From: Phycisphaerae bacterium
GTDB taxonomy: Bacteria; Planctomycetota; Phycisphaerae; UBA1845; PWPN01
DNA length: 5,097 nt
Assembly (NCBI GenBank): GCA_026647385.1
Contig: JAPKGY010000312.1
Span: forward strand, 1-5,097
Direction: 5' to 3'
In this document: piece after piece, positions 1-5,097 of the stretch
Layout: each line of letters starts with the position of its first letter
How positions within the stretch are numbered: position 1 is the first letter of the stretch
Program-made: the position numbers and the translations under genes
The notes under the pieces: model-generated
The model's database searches: none
What the model was told of the DNA's origin: nothing
The model's input: only the letters and a program-made list of their open reading frames with translations

Positions 1-1274
1 GCGACGCCGAATTTGTGCTGCTCGTCCACGATGACCAGCGCCAGCGATGCAAACCGGACGCGTTTTTCCAGAATGGCCTGAGTTCCGACGATCAAATCCA
101 TCTCGCCCGCGGCGATGGCCTGGAGATACTGCTCGCGCTGCTTCGGCGGGGTTTTGCCGGTCAGCAGGCAGCGGCGGACGCGGCTTCCCGCCAGGTATTG
201 CTCGATACCGGCAAAGTGCTGGTTCGCAAGCACCTCCGTGGGGGCCAGGATCGCGCATTGGTGGCGGTTCGCGACGGTGACCAGGGCGGCATAGAGGGCG
301 ACTACCGTTTTTCCGCTGCCGACGTCGCCTTGCAGCAGCCGGGTCATGGGTTGGTTGCGGTCCAGGTCCGCCACGATCTGGGCGATCGCCTGGTCCTGGG
401 CCTTCGTCAGCGGGAAGGGAAACCGCCGCCGGATGCGCAGATCGATTTTTTCGGTGGTCGGCAACCGCGGAGCCCGTCCGCGCTCGGTCGTCCACCGGCG
501 CTGCAGCATGATCGCCAGTTGCATGAACAACAGTTCTTCGTACGCCAGCCGCCGCCTGGCCGGTGCCACCTCCGCCAGATCGTTTGGCCGATGCATGGTG
601 CGGATCGACCCGGCGCGAGGCCGCAAGTCCCGTCGACTCCGGATCGACTCCGGCAACGGCTCCCGCACGTGCCGCAGAGCGGCGTCCAGCTCCCCTCCGA
701 TCAGCCGGGCGATCTGGGCCGAGGGCAGCTTCTCCAGTCCGCGGTAGATGGGGATCAGGCGGATCGTGTTCCAACTCGCGGGGTCCGCGTCCGGGTCGAG
801 CCATTCCACGTCCGGGTTGGTGAGCCGGGCGAGATCGTTATCCACGCCGACTTTTCCGTGGAGGCGGAGCATGTGCCCGCGCTGGATGCGATCATGCAGA
901 TAGGGCGTATTGAACCAGATGACTCGCGCCCGTCCCGTGCCGTCGAGGATCTCCGCGTGAAGGGTGCTCTTGCCAAATCGGCCTCCGCCGCGCGAACGCA
1001 CCCGTTCGACCACGCCGATGATCGTGGCCGGCTCGTCCAGGCGCAACGAGTCGATCGGCTGGGGCTTGCCCTGTTCCTCGAAGCGAAAAGGAAAATACAG
1101 AATGAGATCCGCCACCGTCTCGATGCCGAGTTCCGCCAGCAGCTTCGCCCGGAACGGCCCGACGCCTCGCACGAATTGCACCGGCTTGTCGAGCGGGTCG
1201 CCCGCCGGCCGATCCGTTGACACAGGCTCTTCGCCGCGGGGGCGCCGGGTCGTGTCATTCGCTGGACTGGTCAT
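1..1274 (-). CDS. recG: ATP-dependent DNA helicase RecG, N-terminal 424 residues (3' end cut by window)
   Basis: RecG is a superfamily 2 helicase that remodels stalled replication forks and branch-migrates Holliday junctions in the cytoplasm. Seen in translation from the ATG at 1274: a helix-hairpin-helix-like segment FVRGVGPFRAKLL (34-46); an OB-fold wedge domain (about 82-160) containing DGTGRARVIWF; a linker with RRRLAYEELLFMQLA (240-254); a Q-type motif FPLTKAQ (287-293); Walker A GDVGSGKT (316-323); motif Ia APTEVLANQH (344-353); GTQA (397-400); and the RecG-type Walker B box DEQH (417-420). The reading frame is open to the left edge, so roughly the last 40% of a usual ~690-residue RecG, including the second helicase lobe, is outside. 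The start is uncertain: the ATG has no clear Shine-Dalgarno. A GTG at codon 18 (1223-1221), preceded by GAAGAG, would also keep every conserved domain. It lies 18 bp after the LysM gene, so co-transcription is likely. Confidence 0.97.
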   Translation of the reverse strand, partial: MTSPANDTTRRPRGEEPVSTDRPAGDPLDKPVQFVRGVGPFRAKLLAELGIETVADLILYFPFRFEEQGKPQPIDSLRLDEPATIIGVVERVRSRGGGRFGKSTLHAEILDGTGRARVIWFNTPYLHDRIQRGHMLRLHGKVGVDNDLARLTNPDVEWLDPDADPASWNTIRLIPIYRGLEKLPSAQIARLIGGELDAALRHVREPLPESIRSRRDLRPRAGSIRTMHRPNDLAEVAPARRRLAYEELLFMQLAIMLQRRWTTERGRAPRLPTTEKIDLRIRRRFPFPLTKAQDQAIAQIVADLDRNQPMTRLLQGDVGSGKTVVALYAALVTVANRHQCAILAPTEVLANQHFAGIEQYLAGSRVRRCLLTGKTPPKQREQYLQAIAAGEMDLIVGTQAILEKRVRFASLALVIVDEQHKFGV

Positions 1275-1292
1275 GACTCGAGGGCGATCCGC

Positions 1293-1739
1293 CTAGGGGA
1301 TCACCAGCTTGGTGCCGGGAATCAGCGTGTCGCAGTCCTTGAGGACGTTTTTGTTCGCGTCGCAGATGCGCCGCCAGTTCTTGGTCGTGCCGTAGTACTT
1401 CTTCGAGATCTTCTGGAGCGTGTCGCCCTTCTTGACGACGTGGGTGCGCGCCGCTTTCTTCTGATCGTTGGAATAGCTTTCCTTCGGCTGCTGCTTCGCT
1501 TTGCGCTCCGAGGCCCCCGCCGCGGGCTTGTCGGCGGCGGTGTCGACCGGCGGGGCGGGTGGAAGCTGCGTGGCAGCCACCGGCTGCGGCTCGGGCGGCG
1601 GAACCGCCGACTCCGGGAACTTCTCCATCGGCGGCTGCGGTGGAGCCTGCTCCACTTGCGCTTGCTGCTGCTCACAGCCGGCGGTCAACACGACCGCACC
1701 GAGAATCGCGATCAGCATCCATGCGGTGATGGTGCGCAT
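1293..1739 (-). CDS. LysM-domain lipoprotein (predicted peptidoglycan-binding envelope protein)
   Basis: This is a 148-residue protein with three visible parts. First is a short basic N-terminus and hydrophobic helix ending in LTAGC, so Cys22 is the likely lipidation site; Thr at -3 is a slightly unusual lipobox. Second is a low-complexity tether of about 75 residues (23-98) rich in Pro, Ala, Gln and Glu. Third is a single LysM domain (about 99-148), beginning HVVKKGDTLQKISKKYYG and ending PGTKLVIP at the stop codon. LysM domains bind N-acetylglucosamine-containing glycans, mainly peptidoglycan, so the inferred role is a membrane-anchored protein reaching the cell wall. No enzymatic domain is present. 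The LysM has two cysteines, C126 and C136. The start is supported by a strong GGAGGAG six bases upstream, and a sigma70-like promoter lies about 110-137 bp upstream. recG follows after 18 bp. The exact cellular role is unknown. Confidence 0.93.
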   Translation of the reverse strand: MRTITAWMLIAILGAVVLTAGCEQQQAQVEQAPPQPPMEKFPESAVPPPEPQPVAATQLPPAPPVDTAADKPAAGASERKAKQQPKESYSNDQKKAARTHVVKKGDTLQKISKKYYGTTKNWRRICDANKNVLKDCDTLIPGTKLVIP

Positions 1740-1848
1740 GGTCCTCTCCTCCGTGATTGTTGGCGGATGGTTTGTTTGAGGCTCGATTGCCTGGGAATCG
1801 CGGGAAGATCGCGCCGTTTCGTTCTCCAGCCGCTATTCCTCGAGGCCG
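1740..1848 (-). other. Untranslated leader of the LysM-recG unit
   Basis: This is the stretch between the predicted -10 box and the LysM start codon. With a transcription start near 1842, the leader would be about 100 nt. It holds no credible ORF, no recognised riboswitch and no hairpin followed by a T-tract. It does contain two overlapping imperfect copies of a short motif, CGCGATCTTCCC (1813-1802) and CGCGATTCCC (1802-1793), of unknown meaning and possibly chance. Because no terminator is visible, read-through from the upstream lipoprotein gene remains possible. Confidence 0.4.
1746..1752 (-). promoter_or_regulatory. Strong Shine-Dalgarno of the LysM lipoprotein gene
   Basis: The minus strand reads GGAGGAG here, six bases before the ATG at 1739. 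It is the clearest ribosome binding site in the window and fixes the start of the LysM gene. The A/C-rich stretch just upstream (about 1753-1780) looks unstructured, which should favour efficient translation. Confidence 0.85.
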
Positions 1849-1876
1849 ATCATACCTTCGGTGTCAGCCAAGTCAA
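1849..1876 (-). promoter_or_regulatory. Predicted sigma70-type promoter for the LysM-recG unit
   Basis: The minus strand has TTGACT at 1876-1871 (5 of 6 matches to TTGACA), a 16-base spacer, and TATGAT at 1854-1849 (5 of 6 matches to TATAAT). It points towards the LysM gene, with a predicted start near 1842. The match stands out against the GC-rich background and lies in the only intergenic gap of any size. The -35 box overlaps the TGA stop (1875-1873) of the upstream gene. No operator or activator site is evident. Confidence 0.65.
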
Positions 1877-4764
1877 CGGATACTTTGGCCGGCTGGGGCG
1901 CTGGCGGGAGGACCGCCGGCGGGCGAGGGCGAGCGGAGTTCGATGGCCAGTTGGTCCAGGATCTGGCGAAAAGTCTCCCGCTGGTCGGCCGTCACCACCA
2001 GGTACCGCACAATCTCGTTCACGTCGAGCACCCGCCGGTTGCCCTCGGACGCCAGGTCTGCGGGCAGGCCCAGGCAGTCCATCGCCACCGTCGAGGCCGG
2101 CAGATCCGTAAGCCCGACTCGCGTCGCCGCCAGGCCGTTGGGCCGCCAGAACGCCGCGACCGCCCGCCCGTCGTCCTTCTCGAAATAAAGCACCCGAGCC
2201 CCGCCAGGCAGGTCGATCCAACGGATCGGCGTCGCGTTGTTCAGCAGTTCCGCAGCCAGATCGAAGGCGACCACCGCCGCCCGCGGGCTCAAGTCCCGCT
2301 CGTGAAGCCAAGTGCGATCCTCATCCTGGATCGAACGCGGCGGAGCCAGGGCCGTCGCCTCGCTGCAGACCATGCTCGCCCCAGCCAGCGTCCGAATCAG
2401 CAGCGACCGGACCAGCCGGGATGCCGACAGAACCGGGTCCGCCGGGGGCTCCAGCAGGACTATCGGGTCCGTGGTTTGCGGCTCGGCCGGCCTGACCAGC
2501 CAGCGCTGCCCAAGCCGCGGCATTCCGCCGAGATGGGCGGCCGCCCCCAATTCCCACACCGCCGTTCCCGACGGACGACGACGACCGATCGCCTCGAGGT
2601 AACCCTCGCGGGCCTCCGGCAGCCTGGAATCCCGGCCTCCCAGACCCCATACGATCGGGGCCGCACCCCCGTCTGCCGGCGTGGTGCCGTTGGGCAGGCC
2701 GTCGAGGAACGACAGATCCTCCACTACGTGCAGGGTCGGCCACTTGGTGCTCACCAGCCTGCGAACCTCCTCCAGTTGGAGCAGGTAATCCCGCCCGGAC
2801 CGGAGCCCGATGACCGGCGGTCGGACGATGATCCCCGCCGGCGGGAGGGTCGAGTCCAGCAGCCACTCCTCGACAAACGAACGCCGGCCTTCAGGCGTTG
2901 CCGGCAGATCGACGTCAGCCACAACCTCCACCTGGGCGTGCTGGCATTCGCCGACCAGCGCCTGCCACATCGAAACGTCCCATTGACCGTCGGGCAATCG
3001 GCAGCGGCCTGACGGTACTTCCATGCGCACCCAGGCAGATCCCAGTTGCGTCGTGCGCATCGAAACGTTTCCGTCCCAGCTCGACAGGCCGAAGTAACCC
3101 ATCGTCGGGACCGGATCCCGCAGGGAAATTACCGCCAATGGCATCGAAGTCTGCGCGATCAGCGAGGATCGTCCCGGCGCGCCCTCCCATAGGGTGGCCA
3201 GGATCCGGTAGTACCCCCGTGGTAGTACGCCCAGTTCGATCCGCTCGGTATAAAGCCCACCCGTCGGTACAGCCACCGAGCGCGTCTGGGTCGCCACTCG
3301 ACCGTCCCAGACGTCGACGACGTCGAGTGCCAACTGAGCGCGGAAATCCCGGCTGGGTGGGGCGTTTCCCAGGGCGGTGAGACCCGATGGCGGGCCACCC
3401 ACCACCCGCAGACTGAGTGAAATCGGTTCCTGCACGTCGAACAGGTTCCGTACGTCGGTTGAATCAGGGGCGGGACCCGTCAGGCCGATCTCCAGCATCG
3501 ATGACGGCACGTACCGCGGCGTCACCGGCTTGTCTTGCAGCACCACCGCATCCAGGCCGCACGCGTTGGGCTCCGGCGAGTCGTCGCCCGTGAATTCGAA
3601 CACCAGTTCGCTGCCCGCCAGCTCATGCCGCTGATCGAAGCTGTCCGCCTGGACTTCGAACGCCCCCGCGAAGCGCTCCCAGGCGTTGGTCAGCGGATAA
3701 GTGACTCGCCCCAGGGTCTTCGTCCGGGTCCGCAGACTGGCGACGACCGTCGTCGGCCGGGATGCCTGGGCCATGAAACCCAGGAAGAGCCTTTTTCGGG
3801 TGCCCGGCTGAACCGCGCTCAGATCCAGTGGGCCAAAACCCACTCTGCCAGCCGCCTGGATCAGACTGAGATTGAGTGTGTTGCCCCCAAGAGCCGAATC
3901 GTGATTAATCTGCCAACTGAGCGGGACCGACCGCTCGTCGCCGTTGGGCCAGCGAACCGCGCCGCTGGCGAAAAAGTGACCTCCCCCGGTTTCAAAGTCG
4001 CCGTCCGAGACCAGATTCCGCGCTCCCGCCGACGAATCCGAAGTCGCCTGCCCGAACGGCGGAGCGGCGGCCATGCGAATTGCGTCCAGGGTGACGGCCG
4101 CCCCGGGTGCGGTCGCGGTGATCCGCAACCCGACGTCGCTGAGTTCGGGCTTGCACCGCAGCCAGAAGTGCTGCCACTCCCACCCGGGCGATACGCCGAT
4201 CTCCAGCGGCAGAGCAACCTCGCAGGATCGTCCCGACTGGTCCCGACCAGCCAGAACCACACGCACATTCCTCATCGCTTCGGCCCGGATGAACGATCGA
4301 CAGGTCAGCCGAACGTCCACCCGTACGTCCCGCCCAGCCAGCATCTGGGCGTTGAGCCGGCGCTCCACGCCACAGGCGGCGGTTACGTCCGCCGGCGCCC
4401 GCAACTCCAGGCCCGTCGCCTCCTCAAGGGTCACTCGCCGAAGGCTCGGAAAGCCGCTGATTTCCCACCCCGGCACGAGTGACGAGGTCACCGCGTCGAA
4501 AGTCTCGTCCAGAACCAGGGTTTCCCGCAGGGCATCGAGCCCGTGGCGCCGCCGGAGATCGTCCGTGGTTCGCCCGACGATCGGCAGCCAGTCCCGGCCG
4601 ATGGGGGGAGCTCCAGGAACCGTCTCCCACCCGGCCCTGCTCTCGCCGGCAGGTCGCGTGGTCGGCGTCATCTTCCCGCCGGGTGGCGCAGTGCAACCGG
4701 CGGCCGTCGCCAGGGCTCCGACCGCCAGTCTCAGTGTGCATCTCGCCCAGTGTCGTTTGACCAT
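1873..4764 (-). CDS. Large predicted lipoprotein with carbohydrate-binding-like domains and a degenerate glycoside-hydrolase-like barrel
   Basis: A 963-residue protein I cannot assign to a named family. The N-terminus (basic, then LAVGALATAAGC) looks like a lipoprotein signal with lipidation at Cys24, followed by a Pro/Thr-rich linker. Residues ~82-233 and ~249-412 resemble beta-sandwich carbohydrate-binding modules; the second opens NLVSDGDFE, the usual CBM_4_9-style start. Residues ~420-546 look like an Ig-like beta linker. Residues ~554-800 resemble a clan GH-A (GH39-like) barrel: YFGLSSWDG, then LGSAWVRMEV, and later DYLLQLEEVRRL, which usually follows the catalytic Asn-Glu-Pro. Here the preceding stretch (644-656) reads GIIVRPPVIGLRS, with no glutamate. 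Residues ~845-920 form a C-terminal beta domain with VLYFEKDDGRAVAAFWRPNG, as seen after such barrels. The tail is Pro/Ala/Ser-rich. The gene call is firm; the domain assignments come from eye-level similarity. It starts 22 bp after the glycosyltransferase gene with only a weak Shine-Dalgarno, so it is probably co-transcribed and may be translationally dependent. Confidence 0.9.
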   Translation of the reverse strand: MVKRHWARCTLRLAVGALATAAGCTAPPGGKMTPTTRPAGESRAGWETVPGAPPIGRDWLPIVGRTTDDLRRRHGLDALRETLVLDETFDAVTSSLVPGWEISGFPSLRRVTLEEATGLELRAPADVTAACGVERRLNAQMLAGRDVRVDVRLTCRSFIRAEAMRNVRVVLAGRDQSGRSCEVALPLEIGVSPGWEWQHFWLRCKPELSDVGLRITATAPGAAVTLDAIRMAAAPPFGQATSDSSAGARNLVSDGDFETGGGHFFASGAVRWPNGDERSVPLSWQINHDSALGGNTLNLSLIQAAGRVGFGPLDLSAVQPGTRKRLFLGFMAQASRPTTVVASLRTRTKTLGRVTYPLTNAWERFAGAFEVQADSFDQRHELAGSELVFEFTGDDSPEPNACGLDAVVLQDKPVTPRYVPSSMLEIGLTGPAPDSTDVRNLFDVQEPISLSLRVVGGPPSGLTALGNAPPSRDFRAQLALDVVDVWDGRVATQTRSVAVPTGGLYTERIELGVLPRGYYRILATLWEGAPGRSSLIAQTSMPLAVISLRDPVPTMGYFGLSSWDGNVSMRTTQLGSAWVRMEVPSGRCRLPDGQWDVSMWQALVGECQHAQVEVVADVDLPATPEGRRSFVEEWLLDSTLPPAGIIVRPPVIGLRSGRDYLLQLEEVRRLVSTKWPTLHVVEDLSFLDGLPNGTTPADGGAAPIVWGLGGRDSRLPEAREGYLEAIGRRRPSGTAVWELGAAAHLGGMPRLGQRWLVRPAEPQTTDPIVLLEPPADPVLSASRLVRSLLIRTLAGASMVCSEATALAPPRSIQDEDRTWLHERDLSPRAAVVAFDLAAELLNNATPIRWIDLPGGARVLYFEKDDGRAVAAFWRPNGLAATRVGLTDLPASTVAMDCLGLPADLASEGNRRVLDVNEIVRYLVVTADQRETFRQILDQLAIELRSPSPAGGPPASAPAGQSIR

Positions 4765-4786
4765 CCTGTTCCCGTCTCGTTGTTGG

Positions 4787-5097
4787 TCACTCGCCCCGCA
4801 GGATTCGGCCTCTCAGGTTCCACAACTCGATGAAGGCCCGGACGATCACCTTGAGGTTGGCGCCCGACTGCCGACCCGCGCGCCGCGGATAGTGATGCAC
4901 GCCGACTTGGCCGATGCGGTACCCCAGCCGACTCGCCCGCGCGAGGATCTCCGCGTCGATCAACGCCCCTTCCGAGTACATGGGGATCTCGGCGAACAGG
5001 CGCCGCGGGTAAAGCTTGAACGCGCAGTCGATGTCCCGCAACGACAGCCCCAGCACCCGATTGCACAACCTGGACCAGGCCCAGCCGTTGAACCGCC
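4787..5097 (-). CDS. Family 2 glycosyltransferase, polyprenyl-phosphate-mannose-synthase type, C-terminal fragment (5' end cut by window)
   Basis: The frame is open to the right edge and ends at the TGA at 4789-4787, giving about 103 codons. The visible sequence runs from RFNGWAWSRL through GLSLRDIDCAFKLYPRRLF, then SEGALIDAEILARASRLGYR and VGVHHYPRRAGRQSGANLKV. These are the characteristic C-terminal half motifs of GT2 enzymes related to dolichyl/undecaprenyl-phosphate mannosyl- or glucosyltransferases: D-x-D-C-A-F-K, the acidic S-E-G segment with D-A-E, and the HYPR-x-x-G-R-x-S/T-G box. Such enzymes move a sugar from a nucleotide donor to a membrane lipid phosphate, or act in glycan assembly, at the cytoplasmic face. 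No transmembrane segment is present after the catalytic region, so this is a soluble or peripheral type. The donor-binding N-terminal half lies outside, so the substrate cannot be stated. The TTG at 5068 is not the true start, because conserved sequence continues upstream of it. Confidence 0.93.
   Translation of the reverse strand, partial: RFNGWAWSRLCNRVLGLSLRDIDCAFKLYPRRLFAEIPMYSEGALIDAEILARASRLGYRIGQVGVHHYPRRAGRQSGANLKVIVRAFIELWNLRGRILRGE

Noticed and set aside
15..1220. A 401-codon open frame on the plus strand opposite recG.
   Set aside because: The minus strand here encodes a clear series of RecG motifs in order. The plus-strand product is Arg/Pro/Gln-rich with no recognisable domain, as expected of antisense frames in GC-rich DNA.
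755..1258. A 167-codon minus-strand frame overlapping the start of recG.
   Set aside because: It is the +1 shadow of recG; its translation is Ser/Arg-rich and lacks domains, while the recG frame holds the wedge domain through this stretch.
1793..1813. Overlapping imperfect repeats CGCGATCTTCCC and CGCGATTCCC in the leader, considered as an operator.
   Set aside because: Too short and too degenerate to separate from chance, and not a palindrome of any operator class I recognise; recorded only as a descriptive note on the leader.
1867..1889. Small inverted repeat GCCAA / TTGGC around the stop of the large lipoprotein gene, considered as a terminator.
   Set aside because: Only five paired bases with a 13-base loop and no T-tract follows on the minus strand; the same bases fit a promoter better.
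1850..2311. A 153-codon minus-strand frame that runs into the intergenic region.
   Set aside because: It is an out-of-frame shadow of the large lipoprotein gene, Gly/Arg/Ala-rich, and has no ribosome binding site or domain.
1861..3012. A 383-codon plus-strand open frame opposite the end of the large lipoprotein gene.
   Set aside because: Composition is Arg/Pro/Gln-rich without hydrophobic patterning or domains, whereas the minus-strand frame is continuous over 963 codons with beta-strand-like patterning and a signal peptide.
3535..4482. A 315-codon plus-strand open frame opposite the carbohydrate-binding-like regions.
   Set aside because: Same reasoning: low-complexity, basic shadow translation with no motif, opposite a well-supported minus-strand gene.

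Overview
All four genes in this 5.1 kb high-GC window lie on the minus strand, so transcription runs from the right edge to the left. Both end genes are cut by the window. I see no tRNA, rRNA, CRISPR array, insertion sequence, transposase, integrase or phage gene. Lipoboxes on two proteins suggest a Gram-negative type cell envelope. The GC content, lipobox proteins and style of the RecG linker would suit a planctomycete-like bacterium (Planctomycetota, perhaps Phycisphaerae), but this is a low-confidence impression made without a database search.

Layout in transcription order: (1) 5097-4787, the C-terminal ~103 codons of a family 2 glycosyltransferase of the polyprenyl-phosphate-mannose-synthase type. 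(2) 4764-1873, 22 bp downstream, a 963-residue predicted lipoprotein. It appears to have two carbohydrate-binding-like beta-sandwich regions, an Ig-like linker, a degenerate glycoside-hydrolase-like barrel and a C-terminal beta domain. (3) 1872-1740, a 133 bp intergenic region with a good sigma70-type promoter, whose -35 box overlaps the stop codon of gene 2, and a strong Shine-Dalgarno. (4) 1739-1293, a 148-residue lipoprotein with one C-terminal LysM domain. (5) 1274-1, 18 bp downstream, the N-terminal 424 residues of the ATP-dependent DNA helicase RecG, cut just after the DEQH motif.

The window therefore looks like two transcription units end to end. The upstream one (glycosyltransferase plus large lipoprotein) has a sugar or envelope polysaccharide theme. 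The downstream one pairs a peptidoglycan-binding lipoprotein with a DNA repair helicase, probably by shared transcription rather than shared function. The least ordinary item is the large lipoprotein: where clan GH-A enzymes usually have an Asn-Glu-Pro acid/base motif, it seems to have a sequence with no glutamate. It may be a non-catalytic, sugar-binding relative or a very divergent enzyme. I found no evidence of a wholly new multi-gene system.
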